Made by a program: the position numbers and the translations under genes. The notes beneath the pieces are model-generated. The model was not told where the DNA came from. It worked only from the letters and a program-made list of their open reading frames with translations, and did not search any database. From NCBI RefSeq assembly GCF_947486615.1, contig NZ_CANKUD010000004.1, forward strand, positions 62,001 through 126,000: a stretch of 64,000 nt of DNA, in the 5' to 3' direction. Source of the stretch: an uncultured Modestobacter sp. GTDB taxonomy: Bacteria; Actinomycetota; Actinomycetes; Mycobacteriales; Geodermatophilaceae. The number at the start of each line of letters is the position of its first letter. The stretch's first letter is position 1. This document shows positions 1 to 6,805 of the stretch, piece after piece.

Positions 1-800
1 TCGCCGGAGGGGACCTCGATCGGGTTGAACCGGACGCTGACGTCGACCGGCACGTCGTTGAGCCGCTCGGTCAGCGCCTCGTGGGCCCGCTGCCGCTTGA
101 CCCGCGCGGACTCCGACAGCTGCGGGGAGGCCGCGTTGTTCAGCGCCCCGACGAAGGCGGAGAACGGCAGCACCAGCGTGGCCTCGGGCTCCCGGGTGCC
201 GATCCGCATGCTGTAGGTGGAGACCATCACGGTCTCCGAGCCCGACGCCGCCTGGGCCAGCTGCGGGTTGTACTCGACGCCGTCCAGGGCCGGCTGCAGC
301 GCGGTGATGTGCGCGAAGGCCTCGGCGAACTGCTCGAGCAGCTGCTGCAGCAGGTGGCCGGTGATGCTGCTCTCCATGCCGGTCATCGGCCGGTTGGGCT
401 GGTCGCCGGCGCCGGCGCCGCCCAGCATGTGGTCGACCATCGCCATCGCGGTGTCCAGCGGGTAGGCCAGCAGGCCCTTGCCGGGCAGCGGCTCCAGCGT
501 GAAGACCGCCAGGAAGTACGACGGCGGCAGCGTGGCGACGTAGTCGTCGTAGGAGAACTGCTCGATGCCGACCAGTTCCATCCGCGCCCCGGTGCGCAGC
601 GCCGAGGTCAGCGTCGTCGTCGCCTGGCGGGCGAAGTTCTCCTGGGCGATCTGCAGGATCCGGACGTGCTCGCGGGAGAGCTTCGTGGGGCGACGGAAGT
701 CGTAGGTGCGCGGTTCCCGTCGCCGGGCACGCCCCTGCCCGTCGGGGTTCCGGGGGGCGGGGACGCTGGGCGCCTCGGCCACGGTGTCGGACAGGCTCAC
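1..800 (-). CDS. fliM: Flagellar motor switch protein FliM (3' end cut off by window edge)
   Basis: FliM is a C-ring component that switches rotor direction with FliG and FliN at the cytoplasmic face of the basal body. The first 266 codons are visible; the gene runs off the left edge. After a basic, disordered N-terminus comes the family signature YDFRRPTKLSREHVRILQ, then the FliM core with GMESSITGHLLQQLLEQF. The GTG start at 800 has a GAGG ribosome site 6 nt upstream; an in-frame ATG at 812 lacks one. The N-terminus shows no LSQDEIDALL-type CheY-binding motif. Two hairpins separate it from fliL, and a sigma-28-like promoter lies just upstream, so it may start its own transcript. Confidence 0.93.
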   Translation of the reverse strand, partial: MSLSDTVAEAPSVPAPRNPDGQGRARRREPRTYDFRRPTKLSREHVRILQIAQENFARQATTTLTSALRTGARMELVGIEQFSYDDYVATLPPSYFLAVFTLEPLPGKGLLAYPLDTAMAMVDHMLGGAGAGDQPNRPMTGMESSITGHLLQQLLEQFAEAFAHITALQPALDGVEYNPQLAQAASGSETVMVSTYSMRIGTREPEATLVLPFSAFVGALNNAASPQLSESARVKRQRAHEALTERLNDVPVDVSVRFNPIEVPSG

Positions 801-808
801 GCATGTCC

Positions 809-837
809 TCATCGGCGGTGGGGTGGTCGACCCTGAC
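809..837 (-). promoter_or_regulatory. Candidate sigma-28-type promoter of fliM
   Basis: The -35-like GTCAGG (832-837) and -10-like GCCGATGA (809-816) are separated by exactly 15 nt, the same geometry as the better sites before flbD and fliC. It sits downstream of the two hairpins that follow fliL. The -10 box ends only 8 nt before the fliM GTG, so a transcript from here would be leaderless or nearly so; alternatively GATGAGG serves only as a ribosome site. The -35 match is 4 of 6. Confidence 0.4.
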
Positions 838-845
838 CGCCGGGG

Positions 846-879
846 ACCAGCCGGTACCGGTTCTCCGGTACCGGCTGGT
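846..879. terminator. Perfect 15-bp hairpin between fliL and fliM
   Basis: ACCAGCCGGTACCGG (846-860) and its exact reverse complement (865-879) flank a TTCT loop. No T-run follows on either side. It is the second of two stem-loops between the fliL stop and the fliM promoter and probably helps end the flbD-motAB-fliL transcript. Confidence 0.6.
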
Positions 880-927
880 GCCGGTGCGTCCCTCTGGGGG
901 AGGAGCGTCTGGTGTGGTGCTGGTCGG

Positions 928-978
928 CCCCCTCGCAGGGCCCCGGCACGAGCGTGCGAGTGCCGGGGGGCGAGGGGG
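928..978. terminator. Nested hairpin after fliL, dispersed-repeat type
   Basis: An outer stem CCCCCTCGC/GCGAGGGGG (928-936 with 970-978) encloses an inner stem CCCCGGCAC/GTGCCGGGG (941-949 with 960-968). It lies 9 nt after the fliL stop codon. The core CCGGCACGAGCGTGCGAG (943-960) recurs exactly in the hairpin after flgE (3670-3687). Confidence 0.6.
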
Positions 979-986
979 TCCTTCGA

Positions 987-1466
987 CTACTGGGTGACGT
1001 ACTCCGTGTACCAGAGCTCGTACACGTCGCCGTGGTAGGCCTCGACGACCGCTGCCTCGAAGGCGGCCTTCATCGCCTCGCGGTTGGTCTGCACGTCCGA
1101 CAGTGCGGCGCCGGAGAACTGCGAGATGGCGATGTCCATGGCCTTGGAGCCGTCCGGCGTGGCCCCGCCGCCGTGCCCGCCGCCGCCGGCGTGCTCGTCG
1201 TAGGCGAGGGAGAACTGCAGCGTGAAGCCGAGCTTCAGGTAGCTGCCGCCGGCCAGGTTGATGGCCACCGAGTCGACGGGCAGGACGACCGCGCCGGCCT
1301 CGGGTGCCGGCTCCGCCTCGGCCTCGCCGCTCCCGCCGAACATGAAGAAGTACGCCGCGGCGCCGAGCGCCAGGACGGCGACCAGCCCGATGATCAGCAG
1401 CTTCTTCTTCCCGCCGCCCGCGGCGTCCTCGTCCTCGGGCGTCTCCTTCTTGGTCTTCTTGCTCAT
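987..1466 (-). CDS. fliL: Flagellar basal body-associated protein FliL
   Basis: FliL is an inner-membrane protein surrounding the MotAB stator and supporting stator function under load. The 159-aa product has a Lys-rich cytoplasmic N-terminus (residues 1-22), one transmembrane helix (about 23-43, LLIIGLVAVLALGAAAYFF), a Pro/Glu/Ala linker, and a periplasmic FliL domain ending in ELWYTEYVTQ. It lies 84 nt after motB and is the last gene before the terminator pair that separates it from fliM. Length and layout are normal for the family. Confidence 0.93.
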   Translation of the reverse strand: MSKKTKKETPEDEDAAGGGKKKLLIIGLVAVLALGAAAYFFMFGGSGEAEAEPAPEAGAVVLPVDSVAINLAGGSYLKLGFTLQFSLAYDEHAGGGGHGGGATPDGSKAMDIAISQFSGAALSDVQTNREAMKAAFEAAVVEAYHGDVYELWYTEYVTQ

Positions 1467-1550
1467 CCGTGGCCTCCCTCGGAGTTCGGTGCCCGCGTGG
1501 CTGTGGGTGCGCGCGGTGCGTCGGTGGTGCGGGTCGGTGGGACCGACCGG

Positions 1551-2465
1551 CTACTGGGCTGCGGCCTCGAGGCCGGGCAGCAGGGCGTTGGCGCTCGCCG
1601 AGGCGTCGGACAGGACGACGACGTCGACCCGCCGGTTGACCGTGACGTAGCTGGGGTCGCTGTCGGGCACGAGCGGCCGGGTGCTGCCGTAGCCCGCCGC
1701 GGACATCCGGGTGTCGGGGATGCCGTCGGTCTCGGCGAGGTGCCGCAACACGGTCGTGGCACGGATCGCCGACAGCTCCCAGTTGGACGGCCACGGGCCA
1801 CCCGCGGTCACCGGCAGGGAGTTGGCGTGGCCCTCGACCTCGATCTGGTTGGGCAGGCCGAGCAGCGTCGGGGCCAGTGCGTCGAGGACGACCGTGCCCT
1901 GTGGCTGCAGTGTCGCCGACTCGGGCGCGAAGAGCACCGGGTCGGACACCACGTGGATGACCAGGCCGCGCTCGTCGATGACGAACTCGGCCGCGCCGGA
2001 CTGCCCGGCTGCGGCGAGCGCCTGCTGGAGCTCGGCGCGGGCCGCGGCGAGCTGGTCGTAGGCCGCCTGTGCCTCGGCGGCGGTCTGCCGGGCCGCGGAT
2101 GCCGCGGCCGCCTCGGCCGCCGCCTGCTCCGCGGCGGTCTGCGCGGTGCCGTCGATGGCGGCCTCCTGGGCCACCTGGACCGGCTTGAGCGGGCTGTCGT
2201 TCTCCGTCGGTGCGTCGATGGCGGCACCGTCGTTGAGGATGGTGATCGGTGCACCGCCGCCCTCGCGGGCGCCCGCCGCGAAGGCGGTGAACTTGGCCGC
2301 GTCGATCGAGCTCATCGCGTAGAGAACCACGAACAGCACGAACAGCAGCGTCATCATGTCGAAGCCGGACACCAGCCACCGTTCGTGGTTCTCGTGCTCC
2401 TCGTGCTCCTCGTGCTTCTTGCGGCGGCCACCCCCGTGGCCGCCGTGCCCGCCGCTCTTGCTCAT
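1551..2465 (-). CDS. motB: Flagellar motor stator protein MotB
   Basis: MotB is the proton-conducting, peptidoglycan-anchored stator subunit. The 304-aa protein has a His/Glu-rich cytoplasmic tail, one membrane helix at about residues 33-52 carrying the proton-accepting Asp (D36 in SGFDMMTLL), an Ala-rich coiled stretch (about 95-150), and a C-terminal OmpA-like peptidoglycan-binding domain with the motif NWELSAIRATTVLRHL. The start codon overlaps the motA stop (ATGA), indicating translational coupling. The extended HEEHEEHENHE segment next to the membrane helix is unusual but low-complexity. Confidence 0.96.
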   Translation of the reverse strand: MSKSGGHGGHGGGRRKKHEEHEEHENHERWLVSGFDMMTLLFVLFVVLYAMSSIDAAKFTAFAAGAREGGGAPITILNDGAAIDAPTENDSPLKPVQVAQEAAIDGTAQTAAEQAAAEAAAASAARQTAAEAQAAYDQLAAARAELQQALAAAGQSGAAEFVIDERGLVIHVVSDPVLFAPESATLQPQGTVVLDALAPTLLGLPNQIEVEGHANSLPVTAGGPWPSNWELSAIRATTVLRHLAETDGIPDTRMSAAGYGSTRPLVPDSDPSYVTVNRRVDVVVLSDASASANALLPGLEAAAQ

Positions 2466-3232
2466 GCCGCCTCGCGCTCCTGCTCACTGGGCGGGATCAG
2501 CGAGGTGAGCTTGGCCCGGACGGTGCGCGGGCTGGTGCCGGCCTGGATCTCGGCGATCCCCTCGACGAGCAGCTCCATCTGGGCGGCCTGGAGCTCGCTG
2601 ACCCGGGCGATCTTGGCGCCCATCGGCAGGAACCAGAAGTTGGCGGCCATGACGCCCCACAGGGTGGCGATGAACGCCGCGGAGACCATCGGGCCCAGCG
2701 CCTCTGGGTTGCTGAGGCTGCCCATCACGTTCATCAGCCCGACGATGCAGCCGAGGATGCCGATGGTCGGCGCGTAGCCGCCCATGGTCGTGAAGAACTT
2801 CCCCGCGACCTTGTCCTCGGCCTTCTTGGCCGAGATCTCGCCCTCCAGGATGGCCCGCAGGTCCTCGGGGTCGGTGCCGTCGATGCTCATCTGCAGCCCG
2901 CGCTTGAGGAACGGGTCGTCGATGTCCTTGACCTGTGCCTCGAGCGCGAGCAGGCCCTCCTTGCGGGCCTTCTCGGCGAGGCTGACCAGGGTCTGGATCT
3001 GGTCGGCGGCCGGGGGCACCTTCGCCGGCAGCACGGCCATCTTGAACCAGGTGGGGATCTTCTTCAGGTCGGCCATCGTCTGGCTGGCCAGCGCGGCACC
3101 GAAGGTCGCGATGATGACCAGCACGATCGCCGGCAGGAAGATCAGCGACGTCGGGTCGGCGCCCTCGAGGATCATGAAGACGAAGAACGCGATCAGGGAG
3201 ATCGCGAACCCGATCAGGGTGGCGGGGTCCAT
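2462..3232 (-). CDS. motA: Flagellar motor stator protein MotA
   Basis: MotA is the membrane stator subunit that, with MotB, converts proton flow to torque on FliG. The 256-aa protein shows the expected pattern: two N-terminal helices (about 1-52), a long cytoplasmic loop with the charged segment that contacts FliG (about 60-145), two more helices (about 147-205, including GCIVGLMNVMGSL and AAFIATLWGVMAANFWFLP) and a cytoplasmic tail. It starts 3 nt after flbD and overlaps motB by 4 nt. Confidence 0.96.
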   Translation of the reverse strand: MDPATLIGFAISLIAFFVFMILEGADPTSLIFLPAIVLVIIATFGAALASQTMADLKKIPTWFKMAVLPAKVPPAADQIQTLVSLAEKARKEGLLALEAQVKDIDDPFLKRGLQMSIDGTDPEDLRAILEGEISAKKAEDKVAGKFFTTMGGYAPTIGILGCIVGLMNVMGSLSNPEALGPMVSAAFIATLWGVMAANFWFLPMGAKIARVSELQAAQMELLVEGIAEIQAGTSPRTVRAKLTSLIPPSEQEREAA

Positions 3233-3235
3233 GGC

Positions 3236-3523
3236 TCAGCGCTCGTCTCGGCTCGGGAAGGGCACGACCGAGGCGTCCTCGGGGCCCTGCAGGTCGGTGG
3301 TCGTCGGCGGGCGGTACTCACCGCGGTCCATCTGGAAGGCGACCGCCTGGATGCCGGCCCGGTAGTCGCGGACCTCGCGGACCACCTCGTCGACGGTCTC
3401 GGTGACGACGTACTTCGTGTCGTCGCGGAGCGTGACCACGGTGTCGGGATGGCCCTCCACCCGCTGGATCAGCTCAGCGTTGAGCACGAAGTGCTCGCCG
3501 TTGAGGCGCGTCAGACGGATCAC
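3236..3523 (-). CDS. flbD: FlbD family flagellar protein
   Basis: FlbD is a small conserved protein commonly encoded beside flgE and motAB; its role is poorly known. The protein begins VIRLTRLNGEHFVLNAELIQ and continues with the family pattern of a Thr-Val-rich beta strand pair (TVVTLRDDTKYVV) and VDEVVREVRDYR. I chose the GTG at 3523 (95 aa) because CTGGAG lies 5-10 nt upstream and because the sigma-28-like promoter at 3588-3616 rules out the longer 146-codon frame opening at 3676. First gene of flbD-motA-motB-fliL. Confidence 0.88.
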   Translation of the reverse strand: MIRLTRLNGEHFVLNAELIQRVEGHPDTVVTLRDDTKYVVTETVDEVVREVRDYRAGIQAVAFQMDRGEYRPPTTTDLQGPEDASVVPFPSRDER

Positions 3524-3587
3524 GGACTGCTCCAGGGGTTCGGGGGTGGCGGGATGCCACGTCGGGCCTCGTCGCGCCGCACTGCTG

Positions 3588-3616
3588 TCATCGGCGGTTC
3601 GAGGGTGGGGCTTGAG
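3588..3616 (-). promoter_or_regulatory. Sigma-28 (FliA)-type promoter of the flbD-motAB-fliL operon
   Basis: CTCAAG (3611-3616), a 15-nt spacer, then GCCGATGA (3588-3595). This is the clearest match in the window to the FliA/SigD/WhiG-type pattern (a short A-rich -35 and GCCGATAA-like -10). It lies directly after the terminators of the flgE unit and about 65 nt before the flbD start, giving a leader of roughly 58 nt. Confidence 0.75.
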
Positions 3617-3623
3617 CCGGATG

Positions 3624-3705
3624 GCCCGGCCACCCCGTACGGGTGACCGGGCCGTCCGGCCCCTCCTCACCGGCACGAGCGTGCGAGCGGCGAGGAGGAG
3701 GGGCC
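3624..3705. terminator. Double hairpin terminator after flgE
   Basis: Two stem-loops follow the flgE stop on the minus strand. The first pairs GGCCCCTCCTC (3658-3668) with 3695-3705 around the core CCGGCACGAGCGTGCGAG. The second pairs GGCCCGG (3624-3630) with CCGGGCC (3647-3653) with an inner CACCC/GGGTG stem. Neither has a U-tract, as is usual in this genome. The arrangement, terminators then sigma-28-like promoter, repeats that between fliL and fliM. Confidence 0.65.
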
Positions 3706-3709
3706 TGCG

Positions 3710-5014
3710 TCAGCGCTTGAGCTGGACCAGGTCCTGCAGGATCTCGTCGGAGGTGGTGATCACGCGGCTGTTGGCCTGGAAGCCACGCTGGGCGACGATC
3801 AGGCCGGTGAACTCCTCGGCCAGGTCGACGTTGGACATCTCCAGCGCGCCGGCGGACAGGCTGCCGCGGCCGCCGGTGCCGGCCTGCCCGACCAGCGGGT
3901 TGCCGGAGTTGTCGCCGGCCCGGAACGAGCTGTTGCCGGCCTTCTCCAGGCCACCGGGGTTGGTGAAGGTGGCCAGCGCCAGCTGCCCGATGTTCTGCCG
4001 CAGCCCGTTGGAGTAGATGCCGACGATCGTGCCGTCGTTGGCCAGCGAGTAGCCCTCCAGCACGCCCATCGCCGAGCCGCTGTCGGCGGTGGTCTTGGCT
4101 GCGGCGTCGCTCTTGCCGCCGAACTGGGTCATCGCCGACAGGTCGATGTTCACGTCCTTGGTCCACGCGGCGGCGCCGGCGGTGGCGCTGTCGAGCTCGA
4201 AGACGGCAGGCATGGGCGTGTGGAGGGTCCCAGCCGGCCGGGGCAGGCCGTTCCCGTCGAGGTAAGCGCCGGTGCCGTCGGCGAACTGCAGCGTGAGAGC
4301 AGGGCCCATCTGAGTCCCCGGTGAGGTGGCCGACGCGGTCGAGGTGTCGGTGAAGGTGACCGCCCAGCTGTTGGCCGGGGTGGCGTTGCGGGTCATCGAC
4401 ACGCTGATCGGGTGGGCGTTGCCCAGGTCGTCGTACATGGCGATCTGCGAGGTCACCGGCGTCTCGTCGGCGACCGGGGTGGCCGAGAGGTTGCCGGCCA
4501 GCGCCGCACCGGTGGTGGCGACCGGCGCCAGCACCTGGCCGGTCGGGATCCGCAGGTCCTGCACCGGGCCGTTGGCGTCGACGACGCCGAGGGCGTTGGC
4601 CATCCAGCCCTGCAGCTTCGCCCCGTCGGGGGTGACCAGGTTCCCCACGCCGTCGGTGTCGAAGGAGCCGGCCCGGGTGTAGAGCTGCTCGTTGCCGACC
4701 TTGGTGACGAAGAAGCCGTCGCCGCTGATCATGAAGTCGCTGGCCCGGCCGGTGTTCTGGGTGGAGCCCTGGCCGAAGTTCGTGGTGATGCCGGCGACCT
4801 TGACGCCCAGGCCGACCTGCGCCGGGTTGGTGCCGGCGACGCCGCCGTTGGGCGCCGAGCCGTTGCGCAGCACCTGGCTGAGCGTGTCCTCGAAGACGGT
4901 CTGGCTGGCCTTGAAGCCGACGGTGTTGACGTTGGCGATGTTGTTGCCGGTGACGTCGAGCTTGGTCTGGTGGGCGCGCAGGCCGGAGATGGCCGAGAAC
5001 ATGGAACGCAGCAT
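3710..5014 (-). CDS. flgE: Flagellar hook protein FlgE
   Basis: FlgE polymerises into the hook linking rod and filament. The 434-aa protein begins with the rod/hook signature MLRSMFSAISGLRAHQTKLD and GNNIANVNTVGFKASQ, has a central FlgE variable domain rich in Thr/Ala/Gly, and ends with the conserved C-terminal helix NVDLAEEFTGLIVAQRGFQA. The ATG has GAGGAG about 9 nt upstream. It is the last gene of the long flgB-to-flgE operon and is followed by a double terminator. Confidence 0.96.
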   Translation of the reverse strand: MLRSMFSAISGLRAHQTKLDVTGNNIANVNTVGFKASQTVFEDTLSQVLRNGSAPNGGVAGTNPAQVGLGVKVAGITTNFGQGSTQNTGRASDFMISGDGFFVTKVGNEQLYTRAGSFDTDGVGNLVTPDGAKLQGWMANALGVVDANGPVQDLRIPTGQVLAPVATTGAALAGNLSATPVADETPVTSQIAMYDDLGNAHPISVSMTRNATPANSWAVTFTDTSTASATSPGTQMGPALTLQFADGTGAYLDGNGLPRPAGTLHTPMPAVFELDSATAGAAAWTKDVNIDLSAMTQFGGKSDAAAKTTADSGSAMGVLEGYSLANDGTIVGIYSNGLRQNIGQLALATFTNPGGLEKAGNSSFRAGDNSGNPLVGQAGTGGRGSLSAGALEMSNVDLAEEFTGLIVAQRGFQANSRVITTSDEILQDLVQLKR

Positions 5015-5071
5015 GGGGAGGACTCCTCGCGATCGGTGATCGGTGTCGGTTCGGGGGACGGGACGCCGGGG

Positions 5072-5536
5072 TCAGCTGGCGGAGGTGCCCGTGGTGGTCG
5101 GGGGAGTGGTCGGGGTGACGACCTCGGCGACGGTGATCTCGGTGACCCGGCCCAGCGGCACGGCCTTGTCGCCGACGATCGCCCGCGGCTCGCTGCCGGC
5201 GGTGACGATGACCGAGGAGACCGCGCCGGTGACGGTGGTGCCGTCGTCGGCGGTGTAGGCCACGTGCTTGCCGACCAGGGCGCCGGCGCTCAGCGAGCGC
5301 TGCAGGGTGAGCAGCTCGGCGTTCTGCTTGGCGATCTCCTCGAGCTTCTCCACCTGGGTGAACGTCGCGGTCTGCGCCATGAACTCGCTGCTGCTGGTCG
5401 GGTTGCTCGGGTCCTGGTAGCGCATCTGGGCGACCAGCAGCTTGAGGAAGGTGTCCTTGCCCATCTGGTCGGAGCGGTCGACCGCGCTGCTGGCGGTGGT
5501 CGTCGAGGTGCCGACGCTGCCTACGGGGGTGGTCAT
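5072..5536 (-). CDS. flgD: Flagellar hook-capping protein FlgD
   Basis: FlgD caps the growing hook and directs FlgE assembly; it is removed when the hook is complete. The 154-aa protein contains the conserved capping segment MGKDTFLKLLVAQMRYQDP followed by EFMAQTATFTQVEKLEEI. The C-terminal part holds a short Ig-like region (VGKHVAYTADDGTTVTGAV), shorter than in enterobacteria. It lies 15 nt after fliK and 57 nt before flgE. Confidence 0.94.
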   Translation of the reverse strand: MTTPVGSVGTSTTTASSAVDRSDQMGKDTFLKLLVAQMRYQDPSNPTSSSEFMAQTATFTQVEKLEEIAKQNAELLTLQRSLSAGALVGKHVAYTADDGTTVTGAVSSVIVTAGSEPRAIVGDKAVPLGRVTEITVAEVVTPTTPPTTTGTSAS

Positions 5537-5551
5537 CGAGCGGACTCCAGG

Positions 5552-6805
5552 TCAGACGCGGACGTCCACGCCGGACGACGTGGACCGGGCGGTGGTCAGG
5601 GGGGTGCCGTCGGCGGCGACGGCGTCGGGGACCGAGCCCCAGGTGCGGGGCGCCTGCTGGCCGGGCTGGCCGGAGGAGCCCTGCTGGCCGGCGCGGGCGT
5701 CGAGCAGCTGCTGCTGGGCCGCGCGGGAGCCCGAGTCGGAACCGGTGCCGGTGCCGACGTCGAGCTTGCTCAGCGACAGGCCGGCGCCCTCCAGGTCGCG
5801 GCGCAGGTCCGGCAGCGCGTCGACCAGGGCCTGCCGGCCGTGGTCGGAGGCGCCGTGCAGCATCAGGTCGAGCGTGCCGTCGGTGATCGTGACCGCGACG
5901 GTGACCGGCCCGAGCGACTCGGGGGTGATCACCATGGTCATCGTCTGGCTGCCGTCCGGCGCGTTGCGCAGGACGGCGATCTGCCGGCCGAGCTGGGCGG
6001 CGACGGGTGCGTCGTCCGGCAGCGGGGCCGGGGCCGGGGCGGCCTCGGCGGGGGCGCCGACGGTGGCGCTCGCCGTCGCACCGCCCAGCGTGAACACCGC
6101 GTCGGCGTCCTGGGGTGCGTCGGCCGCGGCCGCCGGCACGGCACCGGCCGCACCGCCGGTCGCCCCGTCGGTGTCCGCGTCCGCCGACCCGGCCGCCCCG
6201 GCGGCGGGCGGTAGCACGCTGCCCGCGACGACGGCCGGCTCGGCGGTGACGGGGCCGCCCGTGGGGGCGGGCTCGCGGACGACGGTGAGCCCGGCCGCCT
6301 CGGCCAGCACGTCGACCGCGGCCGGCGCGGGGACGGCGGTGCCGGTGGGCTCGGTGGCGACCTGCAGCTGCTCGGCGCCCGGGACCGCGGCGCCGGGGAC
6401 CGGCACGTCGGCGGCCGGTGTGCCGGGCAGCGTGGGCACCGCGAGTCCGGTCACCGCCCCGATCAGGCTGGCCGCCGCGGTGCTGGCGGCCGTCCCGGGG
6501 GAGGAGGTGGTCAGCGGGGTCACCGCGGTCATCAGCGCCCACAGCCCGGGCACCAGCACCACCGGCGCGGGCGCCGTGGCGTCGGTCTCGGCCTGCTCGG
6601 CGTCGGTGGTGGCGGGGTCGCCGGTGGCCGTGCCGCCGCCGGAGAGCGTGTCGTCCAGGGCGGTGTCGAGGGCGTCGGCGAAGGCGGGGGAGCCGTCGGC
6701 GGGCGCGGACGCCGTGCCGGTCGGGCCGCTGCTGCAGGCCGTGCTGGTCGGGCCGCCGGCGCGGGCCGCGGCCGGCATCACCGGCATCGAGGTGGGAGCG
6801 GTCAT
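5552..6805 (-). CDS. fliK: Flagellar hook-length control protein FliK
   Basis: FliK measures hook length and triggers the export switch from rod/hook to filament substrates. The 417-aa protein is almost entirely Ala/Pro/Gly/Thr-rich and disordered up to about residue 275, then has the globular C-terminal Flg_hook domain (TMTMVITPESLGPVTVAVTI, LVDALPDLRRDLEGAGLSL). The ATG at 6805 overlaps the stop of the preceding hydrolase by 4 nt (ATGA). A much longer open frame continues upstream but only because the GC-rich DNA lacks stops. Confidence 0.92.
   Translation of the reverse strand: MTAPTSMPVMPAAARAGGPTSTACSSGPTGTASAPADGSPAFADALDTALDDTLSGGGTATGDPATTDAEQAETDATAPAPVVLVPGLWALMTAVTPLTTSSPGTAASTAAASLIGAVTGLAVPTLPGTPAADVPVPGAAVPGAEQLQVATEPTGTAVPAPAAVDVLAEAAGLTVVREPAPTGGPVTAEPAVVAGSVLPPAAGAAGSADADTDGATGGAAGAVPAAAADAPQDADAVFTLGGATASATVGAPAEAAPAPAPLPDDAPVAAQLGRQIAVLRNAPDGSQTMTMVITPESLGPVTVAVTITDGTLDLMLHGASDHGRQALVDALPDLRRDLEGAGLSLSKLDVGTGTGSDSGSRAAQQQLLDARAGQQGSSGQPGQQAPRTWGSVPDAVAADGTPLTTARSTSSGVDVRV

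Noticed and set aside
3524-3676. An extended 146-aa form of FlbD starting at 3676
   Set aside because: The extra N-terminal residues are Arg/Pro-rich and unlike FlbD, and the promoter at 3588-3616 lies inside this stretch.
3588-6542. A 984-codon minus-strand frame across flgE, flgD and fliK
   Set aside because: Its translation is an Arg/Pro/Gly-rich shadow of the true genes in another frame.
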